NCBI GenBank assembly: GCA_012523405.1 | Contig: JAAYIN010000047.1 | Span: 32,377 to 96,376, forward strand | Length of the DNA stretch: 64,000 nt | Direction of reading: 5' to 3' | Source of the DNA: Clostridiales bacterium | Lineage (GTDB): Bacteria; Bacillota; Clostridia; Christensenellales; Aristaeellaceae | In this document: one piece after another, positions 8,699 through 18,240 of the stretch | How positions within the stretch are numbered: position 1 is the stretch's first letter | How the letters are laid out: each line of letters starts with the position of its first letter | Notes under the pieces: generated by a model | Told to the model about the DNA's origin: nothing | Database searches by the model: none | What the model saw: the letters and a program-made list of their open reading frames with translations, nothing else | Made by a program: the position numbers and the translations under genes

Positions 8699-9115
8699 TT
8701 ATTCAGCGGTTGTTGGTGCAGCAGGAGCTTCAGTTGCTACGGGAGCAGCGGGAGCTTCTACGACGGGGGGAGCAGCAACGGGGGTCGGAGCCATACGCAC
8801 GGGGCGAGGCTTGACGCTGCGCTTCTTCTCTTCCAGCTTGATGATCAAAGAGCGAAGAATGTTTTCGTTGATACCCATGTTACGCTCGATCTCGCGAGGT
8901 AGATCAGTTGGAGCCTTAAAAGTTACTTGTACGTAGTAGCCTTCAGTCATGTCGTTGATGGCATATGCCAGATGACGCTTGCCCCATGTTTCGTCGACCT
9001 TTTCAATTTCTCCACCATTGTTTGTAATGATACCGGAAAACTTCTCGATCAATTCCTTGCGAGCAGTTTCCTCAACATTGGTGTTAATGATGTAGGTCAG
9101 TTCATACCTATTCAT
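8699..9115 (-). CDS. rpsF: 30S ribosomal protein S6 with an Ala/Pro-rich tail
   Basis: S6 binds 16S rRNA together with S18. Residues 1-100 are standard (RYELTYIINTN, TWGKRHLAYAI, EGYYVQVTF, NENILRSLI). After residue 104 comes a tail of about 34 residues made mostly of Ala, Pro, Val and Thr, probably disordered, which takes the protein to 138 residues versus about 95-100 for a minimal S6. The start follows GGAGGTGAAAGGAA. Confidence 0.96.
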   Translation of the reverse strand: MNRYELTYIINTNVEETARKELIEKFSGIITNNGGEIEKVDETWGKRHLAYAINDMTEGYYVQVTFKAPTDLPREIERNMGINENILRSLIIKLEEKKRSVKPRPVRMAPTPVAAPPVVEAPAAPVATEAPAAPTTAE

Positions 9116-9131
9116 TTCCTTTCACCTCCTC

Positions 9132-9176
9132 TTGGACTTGTGGCGCCACAGTTGCTATGGCGCAAGGATGTGCCAA
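9132..9176 (-). promoter_or_regulatory. Structured rpsF leader, candidate S6:S18 autoregulatory site
   Basis: Between promoter and rpsF the transcript can form GCGCCA/TGGCGC (9144-9149 with 9158-9163) inside a closing TTGG/CCAA (9132-9135 with 9173-9176), separated by unpaired bulges. Leaders that bind the S6:S18 complex are known in front of rpsF in many bacteria. The fold here is seen in the sequence; its match to that motif is inferred. Confidence 0.45.
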
Positions 9177-9182
9177 TTACAT

Positions 9183-9211
9183 ACTTTATCAGAAAAACAA
9201 AAGAATTGCAA
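9183..9211 (-). promoter_or_regulatory. rpsF operon promoter
   Basis: Minus-strand TTGCAA (9206-9211), 17-nt spacer, TAAAGT (9183-9188). It would start transcription at about 9176, exactly at the base of the leader hairpin. Confidence 0.6.
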
Positions 9212-9283
9212 TGCTTTGTGGCATAAAAAGTCCCTAAATCTCGGATTTGCCCGATCATAATCAGGTAAACTACACATGGATTA

Positions 9284-9292
9284 TGGTATAAT
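9284..9292 (+). promoter_or_regulatory. Extended -10 promoter of the methyltransferase gene
   Basis: TGGTATAAT gives an extended -10 with consensus TATAAT at 9287-9292, about 30 nt before the start. No convincing -35. Confidence 0.5.
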
Positions 9293-9322
9293 GGACAAAA
9301 ATACTGGCAAGGATGAGTATAT

Positions 9323-10057
9323 ATGAAAGAAAATCGCTATGATGATGAAAAGTTTTTTGAGCAGTATGCAAGGTTTCCGCGTTCGGTAGAAGGTCTAAGC
9401 GCGGCGGGCGAGTGGCATCAACTGCAAAAGATGCTGCCTGATTTTGCAGGCAAACGCGTCCTTGATATCGGTTGCGGATTCGGCTGGCATTGCGCTTATG
9501 CCAAGGAGCATGGCGCAGCGTATGTGCTGGGTACGGATATATCGGAACGGATGCTTTCGGTTGCAAAGGAGAAAACGGCTGCGCTTGGAATCGAGTACCA
9601 AAAGCTTGCGATGGAGGATATCGACTTTGAAGCGGATTCTTTTGATGTTGTGATCAGTTCGCTGGCACTGCATTATACACCCGATTTTGGCGATGTTTGC
9701 AGGCGCGTGAACCGCTGCCTGACCCAAAGCGGAAACTTTGTTTTCTCCTGTGAACATCCTGTTTTTACTGCTCAGGGCACGCAGGATTGGTATTATGATG
9801 CTGAGGGCAAGATCATGCATTGGCCTGTGGATGACTATTTCGTAGAAGGAAAACGCGAATCCATCTTCCTTGGTGAAAAAGTCGTGAAGTTCCATAAGAC
9901 ACTGACCACCTACCTCAATACGCTGCTTGAAGAAGGGTTTGCGATCAATAAGATCGTCGAGCCCGAGCCGGCTGAGCATTTGCTGGATGCAGTGCCCGGC
10001 ATGCGAGATGAGCTGCGCCGCCCAATGATGCTGCTGGTGGCAGCTACGAAACTGTAA
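9323..10057 (+). CDS. Class I SAM-dependent methyltransferase
   Basis: Methyltransferase of 244 residues with a Rossmann-type SAM site. Motif I is VLDIGCGFGWHC (about residues 46-57), the acidic end of strand 2 is LGTDIS (about 70), and motif IV is FDVVISSLALHYTPDF (about 111-125). The C-terminal half (SCEHPVFTA, HKTLTTYLNTLLEEGF) resembles small-molecule methyltransferases of the UbiE/type-11 group. A single gene with its own promoter and terminator; substrate unknown. Confidence 0.85.
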   Translation: MKENRYDDEKFFEQYARFPRSVEGLSAAGEWHQLQKMLPDFAGKRVLDIGCGFGWHCAYAKEHGAAYVLGTDISERMLSVAKEKTAALGIEYQKLAMEDIDFEADSFDVVISSLALHYTPDFGDVCRRVNRCLTQSGNFVFSCEHPVFTAQGTQDWYYDAEGKIMHWPVDDYFVEGKRESIFLGEKVVKFHKTLTTYLNTLLEEGFAINKIVEPEPAEHLLDAVPGMRDELRRPMMLLVAATKL

Positions 10058-10075
10058 ATCATACTATGAGAAAAA

Positions 10076-10106
10076 GAAGTCGAGCACGCCGCTCGACTTC
10101 TTTTTT
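10076..10106. terminator. Bidirectional intrinsic terminator
   Basis: Perfect 10-bp stem (10076-10085 with 10091-10100), 5-nt loop, TTTTTT on the plus strand and TTTTT on the minus strand. It separates the methyltransferase from the giant glucan synthase gene. Confidence 0.9.
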
Positions 10107-10234
10107 ATCTCATGAGCCATCCAATTTATCAAACAATTCGTTTTTCGGGGGGGTGGGAGGTGTTTTTTTCAAAAAGAGCCTCCCACCGTTCCTTCGTATC
10201 TAAAATCAACTGCCCACCGTTCCCCAACGTCCCC

Positions 10235-13200
10235 CTACCCTCGTATCGGAAAGGTTGCCTCGTGAATGCGTCCGTCATCCATCAGAATGAGTTTGCCGTC
10301 GCGTACCTGCTCGCCATCGATGATCGGGAATGGGCATTCACGGCTTGCGTGCAGGTGGTAGGTGGAGGAACCGTAGAGATAGGTGATGCTAAAGTCATCC
10401 CAATCAGCTGGAACAACGGGTCTGAAGCGAAGCGTGTTTCCGATCTTTTGGAAACCAAATAGCTGCTCGAGCATCACATACTGATACCAGCTTGCACTGC
10501 CTGTATACCATGTCCAGCCGCCTCTGCCGCGTTGATAGGGGTTGGAGTAGATGTCGGCAGCCATGACATAGGGCTCGACGCGGTATCGATTGGAAAGCTG
10601 CTTTGTGATGGCATGGTTGATGGGCAGCATCGCGCGTGCCAGCTCCCATGCTTTGTCGTCCTGCCCGAGCTGATGCAGGGCAGAGATCGCCCATGGTACG
10701 GCATGGCTGTATTGACCGCCGTTTTCGCGCACACCAGGGATGTAGCCTGCGATATAGCCGGGGGAGTCCTGACCGTCAAATGGCGGCGTAAAGAGCTTTA
10801 GAATGCCGATGTCTCGCTCGTATAGCATGCGCCAAGCGTGATCCATCGCAAGCGTGCTTCGGTCCCGCGAGACGCCTGAAAGCACGGCCCAGCTTTGAGG
10901 CAAAATATCAATTCTGCACTCGCTGGAGCTTGCTGAGCCCAGCTTTTCGCCATCGCTGTACCATGCGCGAAGATACCATGCACCGTCCCACGCATAGCGG
11001 TCGATCAGCTGCAAGAGACCCAGCCTGCGATCACTCAAACGCCTTGCGGTGACGGGCTCGCATAGCGGTGCAAATCGGCGCAGAACTTCGCATAGGAACA
11101 TCCCGAGCCATACGCTTTCGCCGTTTTCTCCGCCCACGTTGTTCATGCCGTCATTCCAGTCGCCGCTGCCCATGAGGGGCAAACCATGTGCGCCGACGAA
11201 TACACGATCGATCGCCCTGACGCAATGCTGCCAGAAGGGTTCTTGGATGGTTGAAACCTCAGGTGAACTTAGTCTGTCGTGTTCATTTGTGTCAAGCGGA
11301 CGATCATGTAAATAGGGAACGGATTCACTGAGCAAGCTTGTGTCTCCGGTTACCTGTATGTAAATCGAAGCGATGAATGGCAGGAATAGGAGGTCATCGC
11401 TGATGCGTGTACGTACGCCATAGCGCGGGGGATGCCACCAATGCTGTACATCGCCCTCCTCAAATTGATGCGCTGCACAAAGCAGCAGATGCTGGCGAAC
11501 CAGATGCGGTGCGGTGTGTACCTGTGAGAGCATGTCCTGCAATTGATCGCGGAATCCGTATGCACCGCCTGCTTGGTAGAACCCAGCGCGCATCATCAGC
11601 CTTGCCGCTTGCACCTGATAGGGTAGCCAACGGTTGAGCATTAAGGCAAGCGCGGTATCGGGCAGGTCAAAGCGCATGATGCCTAAGCGCTGTTCCCAGT
11701 GCTGCTTGACGCTGTGAAGGCGTAAGGTTGCACCATCCGAGTGCAGGCTGTCAAGCGACTCGAGCAGAGCCTCGTGCGTCTTGCCAAAGCCTAATACGGA
11801 GGTGAAGGTTTTGCTTTCTCCGGGCTTTAGCTGCAAGGTGAAGCACAGCACAGCAACATTGCCTGCATCGCAGGGCAGAACATCTGAGCTGCTAAGGGCA
11901 GTGGGAACAATGCCCCAAAGTCCGTTGAATGCGCCCGAGCTCATGGTGGTTGTGAGCGTGGCTTCCGGATCAATGCTGCATAGGCAGACCTCGCCGTCAA
12001 CATCTGGATTCTTGGCGAAAATGGTGCCGTCCATGCGCTGCGTTGTGGTCAGCTGCACTGCGGAGGGATGGTTGCCCATGGCAAAGGTGCAGGTGTGGTA
12101 GAAGTCCAGGATGCGGTCGACCTTATCCTCGTTTTTCAGATGAAGTACACGAATGCCAAGCGTTGACTCCTCGTCGGTAAAGCAATGTAGCCGTCCGTAT
12201 ATGCCATATCCCGACGTCTCGTAGATGGTCTCGCCCGGTGCATGGGTGATGCGTGCGGGAAGACCGTGCCCAAGGGGGAAGCGAGTGATCGACCAGAGCA
12301 GCTTGTTGGTGCCATCGCGTATGAAAAAGCACTCATCACTGCGCGGCATGACGCTGTCATTGTACCAGTGCGTCAGCCTGCCAGAATGGCTGTTGCCCGT
12401 ATAGGAGAAGATCGGACCGCTCTCGCCTGCAAGTGTGCCAAAGTCATCTGTGCACAGGGGATTGCACCATGGCGCGGGGGTTTGGCGTCCGGGAGGCAAT
12501 GTGATGATGTAGTTACCATCTGCTTTGGAAAATCCGCCATAGCCGTTATCAAAGAGCAATTCGTCGATGGCTGGCAATGCGACTTTCCATGCGGTTGATG
12601 GTTTGCAGGCATATTCCTGCTTGGACTTAACGGAGTAGGAAAGGGCTTTAATTTGATCATCAATCGACCCTTGCCCTGTCGCGAATACAGCTCTTGCAGC
12701 AGCGCGCAGCAGACCGAATAACTCGGACGATAGGTTTTCACGATCAAAGAGGTGAATGCCGCCCGCTTTGCCAATCAGCTCATGGCTGTGGCTTGTTTGT
12801 GCAAGGTCGTCAAGGGCATCGTGCAGCGGATGATCGTAACCTGCGGGCTGTTTGCAGATCATGACCAAATCAATCCATAGTCCGCTCATGCGATAGTAGG
12901 CATGTGCTTTGAGCAGCAGCTTGACCAAGGACAGTTCTTTCGTATCTGCGCATTCGACCAGTAAAATGGGGAGGTCGCCGCTGATGCCAAGTCCCCATAA
13001 CTCGCGAAGCGGCAAATTGGTTTGCCCTGCATATCGGAATTGGAAAGGCTGACCGGTGTATGAGAGCATACCGCTCAGGCGCGAAACCGAGGCTTGCATG
13101 GTGGCGGACAGCCCAAGATATCTTGCTGTGACCAGCCCTTGGGTGAGCGCGGGCTCGTAGCAGCGGAGTGCGTTTTCAGGCTGCACATAGCGCTCGTGGA

Positions 13201-16200
13201 ATGCTGCGGGTGTATCCTGAGGGGAGGGGAGCAAGGTCGCAAAGACGAACTGTGCCTTGCTGTTGGCGGGCAAAACGAATTGTCCCCGAAGGCTCAGGCA
13301 TGGCTCGATCATGTCACCGATGGTATCCGCCATCGCGCTGATAGGCAGATCAAGAACCCTTGGCGCATAGAGCGTGCGTCCCCGCCCGATAAACGAGGTG
13401 CGGTCTGTATGCGTATGAAAGACGGTGAGGCTGGCATCGGTTGAGAGCATATGCCAAAGGCTTTGTACCTCATCGCTTTCTTTGCGCACACGGCGCTTTG
13501 CACAAACACCATATTTGTGCAGCTTCTCGGTTTGTATGAAGAGGTTTTGGAAGCTGGGATGTGCGGCATCATCCTTTTGAGAGGTGAGGGTGGGTTCAAG
13601 GTAGCTGCATATCTCAAGCATCCGCTCCATATTGGAGTTGTTTTGAAGGGTGAGATGATGCAGCACGGTGCCGTCCAATGGATTCACAAAAATGCGAAGC
13701 GTGCTCTGCATCGAGAAGCGCTCATGGGAAAAGACAGCTTGGGCGGTTTCATAGGACACCGTTTGATTGAGTTTTGGATCGGTCACGCTCCAATAGGAGC
13801 CGCTTTGAGAGTCGCGGAGATAGAGCCGCATCCCCGATGGAACATGGCAGCTTTCATGAAAGCGGGTCATCATGATGCCGTTTCGGCTCATATAGCCCCC
13901 GCCATGTGCATCCACAAGCAAAGTTGTACCCGCACCATGCAATACATGCGCATCGATTGGGAAGTGGAGCGATGCGGCGGTGCGCTGAGAGTGGAGGGGG
14001 GAAATGGTGGATTCATTTGCAGCTTTTTTCAGCGGATGCTTGATGATGTTCTTGCTTCGCTGTGGTCTCTCTTCCAGCAGCAAGCGGTATGCCTGTGCAC
14101 GCGGAAGCTGTGAGAACAGATTGGCGATGTAGTTGCCTGAGAGGGCGTTGCATATGGCGCACATGATCATGCCCTGATGGTGTGCCATATGGCTGCGGAC
14201 GACTTGAAAAGACGCCTTGTCGCCAATGCGGTCAGGTTCAAAATCCGCTGCTTCAAATAAGCCCATTGGACTATCCATACCCAAGGATTTAAGCTTTTGC
14301 AGGTTGGCGAAGGCACTCTTTAGGTCGATGGGCATGGAAAGGATGGAGGCGTATGGCGCGATGACATTTTGGTTTTTCACCGTGTCAAGAGCGAGGGACG
14401 GTATGCCAAACGCCCTATACTGATAATAGAGATTCGGATCAAAGGCATAATACCCGCTTTCGCTTACGCCAAAGACACCCTGCTTTTGGTAGCTTTGCTG
14501 TTCGCGAAGCGCATTTTGGCAAGCTTCATACAGCAGCGTGCCGCGAACGGGCGGCTGAAAGAGCAAGGGCATCATGTATTCAAACATAGTACCGGTGTAG
14601 CTCAGCAGCGTTTGTCCATGCTTGGTTTGCGCCATAGAGCGCCCCAGACGATACCAATGACGGACGGGGATTTGCCCTAGCATGATGCTGACAAAGCTCA
14701 GCAAGCGCGCCTCACTTGCCAGCAGATCATAGTGGGTATGGCGTTCTGCATTTTCCTCGGGATGCAAACCGATGTAGAAAAGCTCCGCATCCGGGTCAAA
14801 GAGCGGCGTGAAATCCATGTGATCGACAATAGCATCAATGCGCGCGGCAAGATCGTGATGCTTGATCGGAAGCTCAGCCATCAGCACGCGTATGCCCTGC
14901 GCGCATGCGAGCAGGCAGACGGCGAAGTTGCCGCTGTCGACCGAGGACACAAAATGCGGACGCATCGGCGCGAGCGTCTGCGTGTCATGCCAGTTGTATA
15001 TATGCCCTTTCCATTTCGGCATTTTCTCAATGCTGCTAATGGTGTCGCTGATGGACTCTGCCATGTCATCGGTTGGCAGGATGCCGAGCTTTTGCGCGGA
15101 TATCAGGGACATCAGGTAAAGACCAATATTGGTTGGCGATGTACGGTGAGAAATGCCCTTGTTTGGCTCGATCTGAAGGTTGTCGGGCGGAAGTGCATGA
15201 TCATCTTCTGTGATCGCGGTCTGAAAGAATGAATAGGTGCTTGAGGCGAGGCGGGTCAGTTCCTCGCGCATATAGTCCGTGATGCGCTGCGTGCGGTGAT
15301 AAGGCTGCTCCAAATAGGGGAGCACAAACGGAAACGACGCCCAGTAGGCAGCCGCCAAAAGCCCCATGATGAAGCTTTTGGGAATCAGTAGTGCGATGAG
15401 GAGCATCACTGCTGCGGTTACCATGAACTGATAGAAAAACAGCATGGGCGGTCTGCCGGATGGCTCGGAGAGCTTTGCGGCAGTTGTCCACTGCAATAGA
15501 TTTCTGCGGGTGAAAAGCATACGGTAAAGCGAACGGAAAATGGCATCCGCTTGCATCGCGGCCTCGCAGGGCAGCACGGCAATGCGTACCAGCGTGGAGG
15601 CAAGGGCGGTTTTGGTTGGGGGAATCAAGCTCGCAATCTCAGGCAGAAGAAGCGCTGCTAGAAATAGCCAGTATGTGCCCGTGACAGCTGCATATACAAG
15701 CAGGATCAGGCGCATGGGCTGCACGAGGCTGCGGAAGATATTCTGCCAAATCTTATGCTTGCTAACGGCGGAGAGAGAGGTGTTTTTTGCTTGGCTTGAT
15801 GCGGGGAAAATAGGCAGTAGATAGGGCAATAGCTGCCAGTCGCCGCGTGTCCAGCGATGCAGGCGATAGCAAAAGCCCTTTAGATTTTTCGGATGTCCGT
15901 CATAAAGCGTGATATCCGATGCAAGTGCACACCCCGACAGCTCGCCTTCCAGCAGATCATGGCTGAGGATGGCGGAGGGAATGATGCAGTCATCAGTAGC
16001 GCTTAAAAAGCCGGAAGGATCGATGATTCCCTTGCCGCAAAATGAACCATGGCGGTATGCATCATGGTAGTAATCGGTGGTGAGCGAGTTGTAGGGATCG
16101 GTGCCTCCGCGTCCGCCCATGAGCAGCGATAGGTAGCTGCCAACATTATGCGCGGCCACTTCCATGCGGGGCTGCAAAACACTGATGCCGCGCATGGTTC

Positions 16201-18067
16201 CATGGAGCTCCTGCCTTTTTTGCAGGGGATGCAGCATTGCCCCAATCATGCGAAGCGCACTTCCCGGGGGCAAAATCGTATCGCTGTCAAGGGTGATAAC
16301 GTAGCGATACATGCCTTTGAGGCTCTTTGGATCGACGGAAGCATAGGTGAAGATCTCCTCGATTTCTCTGCCGTCAATCAGCTTGAGGAGCGTTTCCAGA
16401 CTTCCGCGTTTTCTTTCGCGGCTTGTAAACAAATGATCGTGCGGATTGAACGCCCGCTGGCGCTGCATGTACATGAAGGGGTGGCTGGTGTTTTCTTGCA
16501 GGGCTGCGATGGCAGCGGCAGCCGTCCCAACGATTTCATCATCGCCTGAAAGCGTGCCTGTCATGCTGTCCTGATAATCGCCTAGCAGCATAAAATGCAA
16601 GTGTTCATCAGGGTTTGCCTGATGCAGGACAGAAAGATGCTTGACCATGGATAATGCGTGATCGCTGCTGAGGAGCATGGTGGGGCAAACGATCAGCGTT
16701 TTGTCGCTCGCGTCAAGCGACTCAAGGCGAATGCGAGGCACGAGATGCGGCTTGATCAGCCGCCTTGATAGCCAGAGGACGCATTGCTGCGCTGCGTAGA
16801 GAAATACAAATGCAAAGGGAAGCCAGAAAACAGGCATGATATCAAGCCAATATGCAAGTGCAATCAGCGCTGCGAATCCAATCCATGACCCGAAGCGGAA
16901 CAATCCGCAGGCGTGCTCTGATAAAAAGAAGCGCATGCGGTTGGAAGCATTCATCGCCTGTAAGTACAGAAACAAAGAGGCCTGTCCGTTATCGAGCAGA
17001 TAGTAGCCGACATGCCCTCTGATATCGCCTTCGCCAGCACTTTGGCAAAGCGAGAATGCAGCTGAACAGACGGATAGTTCCGGCTTATTTGTTTGTACGC
17101 TAATGCGTGCGATCCGCTGGCGATAATAAGAGCGGCTTTCCATATCCATGCTCGGATAGGTTGCATCTTGTGATAGCGCGGCATGCAGAGGGCTAAAGTC
17201 CTCGAGCAACCGATGCCATGGCATACGGGCAACGCTGCGAAGCGATGTGATCGCATTGCTGACCCAAAGACAGTTTTCAGTCTGGTGATCATGCTCACTT
17301 TGAGCGAGCTTTTGGGGCGAAAGGTCATGTTCGTTGAAATATCGATCCAGCCAGACAGTACGCCCTGTATCCTCTTGCGTGCGCGATTCTGTGATCATGC
17401 GTTCAAGGAATGCAGGGCTATGCTCGTATTTGGTAAACAAGCGGATTGCAGCACGCTCGTGCTTTTGCCGAAGCAAACGCCCGACCTGCTGAGCCGCGAG
17501 CTGGGATTGCTGCTCGCTTGCGCATTGCTCTGCCATTTCGCAAATGATGTGAAGCAGAGCTGTGCGCAAAGCGATAGGCAGTACGCCCATCTCCTCTACC
17601 GTGAATGGCGTGACCTTTTGCCATGCGGCAACCGCATCCTGAAGTCTGGATGTGCGCAGGTCGGCATTGGTATGACCGATGAGCTCCTTTGCGAACTCAA
17701 AGATTCTCGCTTCGCCTGACAAGGATTTTGGAAGCTTGCGTGCGCCTTTGACGCTGACCATGAGCGAGGCGGCCTCCTCCTGTAGAAAGCGTCCGTTGTC
17801 ACTAAGCCATTTTGAGGCAGGCAAAAGCTCGCCTGAAGGCAATCGATTAAAATAACCGATTGTTGTTTCAAGCGTCCTGAGCATGTGGGAAGAAACCGTG
17901 ATTGCCGCATTGCCGCGGCTTTCCGCACGAGCTGCGATTGTGCCAAGGTGCGGGAGTAATTCATCCTCCAAGGGAGCGTCGCGATAGGATGAGGATGCAG
18001 GCCGATGAGCACCCCATGCCAGAACAAACAAAATCGCGAGCCCGACCACCGAAATAATCCATTGCAT
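10235..18067 (-). CDS. Giant cyclic beta-1,2-glucan synthase-like protein (GT84 + GH94 type)
   Basis: Membrane enzyme of 2610 residues with the layout of NdvB/ChvB-type cyclic beta-1,2-glucan synthases. A short N-terminal anchor (1-20) and soluble region precede membrane segments near 390-445, 784-812 and 874-912. The cytosolic glycosyltransferase module has the DxD-type ITLDSDT near 594 and the product-site motif HRWTRGDW near 738. A glucoamylase-like module follows (RTSPTNIGL near 977, then SSVDSGNFA). The C-terminal third is a GH94 phosphorylase-like module with GDWNDGMNN near 2300, whose Asp is the catalytic acid in GH94. GGAGG lies 8 nt before the ATG. Known relatives polymerise UDP-glucose and set chain length by the GH94 part. 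Linkage and product here are inferred. Single-gene transcription unit. Confidence 0.85.
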   Translation of the reverse strand: MQWIISVVGLAILFVLAWGAHRPASSSYRDAPLEDELLPHLGTIAARAESRGNAAITVSSHMLRTLETTIGYFNRLPSGELLPASKWLSDNGRFLQEEAASLMVSVKGARKLPKSLSGEARIFEFAKELIGHTNADLRTSRLQDAVAAWQKVTPFTVEEMGVLPIALRTALLHIICEMAEQCASEQQSQLAAQQVGRLLRQKHERAAIRLFTKYEHSPAFLERMITESRTQEDTGRTVWLDRYFNEHDLSPQKLAQSEHDHQTENCLWVSNAITSLRSVARMPWHRLLEDFSPLHAALSQDATYPSMDMESRSYYRQRIARISVQTNKPELSVCSAAFSLCQSAGEGDIRGHVGYYLLDNGQASLFLYLQAMNASNRMRFFLSEHACGLFRFGSWIGFAALIALAYWLDIMPVFWLPFAFVFLYAAQQCVLWLSRRLIKPHLVPRIRLESLDASDKTLIVCPTMLLSSDHALSMVKHLSVLHQANPDEHLHFMLLGDYQDSMTGTLSGDDEIVGTAAAAIAALQENTSHPFMYMQRQRAFNPHDHLFTSRERKRGSLETLLKLIDGREIEEIFTYASVDPKSLKGMYRYVITLDSDTILPPGSALRMIGAMLHPLQKRQELHGTMRGISVLQPRMEVAAHNVGSYLSLLMGGRGGTDPYNSLTTDYYHDAYRHGSFCGKGIIDPSGFLSATDDCIIPSAILSHDLLEGELSGCALASDITLYDGHPKNLKGFCYRLHRWTRGDWQLLPYLLPIFPASSQAKNTSLSAVSKHKIWQNIFRSLVQPMRLILLVYAAVTGTYWLFLAALLLPEIASLIPPTKTALASTLVRIAVLPCEAAMQADAIFRSLYRMLFTRRNLLQWTTAAKLSEPSGRPPMLFFYQFMVTAAVMLLIALLIPKSFIMGLLAAAYWASFPFVLPYLEQPYHRTQRITDYMREELTRLASSTYSFFQTAITEDDHALPPDNLQIEPNKGISHRTSPTNIGLYLMSLISAQKLGILPTDDMAESISDTISSIEKMPKWKGHIYNWHDTQTLAPMRPHFVSSVDSGNFAVCLLACAQGIRVLMAELPIKHHDLAARIDAIVDHMDFTPLFDPDAELFYIGLHPEENAERHTHYDLLASEARLLSFVSIMLGQIPVRHWYRLGRSMAQTKHGQTLLSYTGTMFEYMMPLLFQPPVRGTLLYEACQNALREQQSYQKQGVFGVSESGYYAFDPNLYYQYRAFGIPSLALDTVKNQNVIAPYASILSMPIDLKSAFANLQKLKSLGMDSPMGLFEAADFEPDRIGDKASFQVVRSHMAHHQGMIMCAICNALSGNYIANLFSQLPRAQAYRLLLEERPQRSKNIIKHPLKKAANESTISPLHSQRTAASLHFPIDAHVLHGAGTTLLVDAHGGGYMSRNGIMMTRFHESCHVPSGMRLYLRDSQSGSYWSVTDPKLNQTVSYETAQAVFSHERFSMQSTLRIFVNPLDGTVLHHLTLQNNSNMERMLEICSYLEPTLTSQKDDAAHPSFQNLFIQTEKLHKYGVCAKRRVRKESDEVQSLWHMLSTDASLTVFHTHTDRTSFIGRGRTLYAPRVLDLPISAMADTIGDMIEPCLSLRGQFVLPANSKAQFVFATLLPSPQDTPAAFHERYVQPENALRCYEPALTQGLVTARYLGLSATMQASVSRLSGMLSYTGQPFQFRYAGQTNLPLRELWGLGISGDLPILLVECADTKELSLVKLLLKAHAYYRMSGLWIDLVMICKQPAGYDHPLHDALDDLAQTSHSHELIGKAGGIHLFDRENLSSELFGLLRAAARAVFATGQGSIDDQIKALSYSVKSKQEYACKPSTAWKVALPAIDELLFDNGYGGFSKADGNYIITLPPGRQTPAPWCNPLCTDDFGTLAGESGPIFSYTGNSHSGRLTHWYNDSVMPRSDECFFIRDGTNKLLWSITRFPLGHGLPARITHAPGETIYETSGYGIYGRLHCFTDEESTLGIRVLHLKNEDKVDRILDFYHTCTFAMGNHPSAVQLTTTQRMDGTIFAKNPDVDGEVCLCSIDPEATLTTTMSSGAFNGLWGIVPTALSSSDVLPCDAGNVAVLCFTLQLKPGESKTFTSVLGFGKTHEALLESLDSLHSDGATLRLHSVKQHWEQRLGIMRFDLPDTALALMLNRWLPYQVQAARLMMRAGFYQAGGAYGFRDQLQDMLSQVHTAPHLVRQHLLLCAAHQFEEGDVQHWWHPPRYGVRTRISDDLLFLPFIASIYIQVTGDTSLLSESVPYLHDRPLDTNEHDRLSSPEVSTIQEPFWQHCVRAIDRVFVGAHGLPLMGSGDWNDGMNNVGGENGESVWLGMFLCEVLRRFAPLCEPVTARRLSDRRLGLLQLIDRYAWDGAWYLRAWYSDGEKLGSASSSECRIDILPQSWAVLSGVSRDRSTLAMDHAWRMLYERDIGILKLFTPPFDGQDSPGYIAGYIPGVRENGGQYSHAVPWAISALHQLGQDDKAWELARAMLPINHAITKQLSNRYRVEPYVMAADIYSNPYQRGRGGWTWYTGSASWYQYVMLEQLFGFQKIGNTLRFRPVVPADWDDFSITYLYGSSTYHLHASRECPFPIIDGEQVRDGKLILMDDGRIHEATFPIRG

Positions 18068-18161
18068 TGCGTAAACCTCCGCTATTCTATGCGGTTGCTA
18101 GTTTGTGCAATGAATGAGTAAACCATGTATGTATTTGAAATTTGATTGTGGATATGAAGAT

Positions 18162-18211
18162 GAAAACAAGGCGATAACCGCATTTGAGCACGTCTGTGCG
18201 GTCATCGCCTT
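18162..18211 (-). terminator. Terminator of gltB-gltD
   Basis: Long near-perfect stem (18168-18182 with 18195-18211, one bulge) followed on the minus strand by TTGTTTTC. Confidence 0.75.
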
Positions 18212-18240
18212 ATATGAAACAAATGTTTTTGTTCTGTGTT

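Noticed and set aside
10143..10160. G-quadruplex in the G-rich tract downstream of the glucan synthase gene
   Set aside because: Only three full GGG runs plus GG are present. The nearby GTGGGAGG/CCTCCCAC pair has no clear terminator T run, and a better terminator lies at 10076-10106.
13451..14113. 220-codon plus-strand frame opposite the glucan synthase gene
   Set aside because: Shadow of the real gene, with low-complexity basic composition and no ribosome site.
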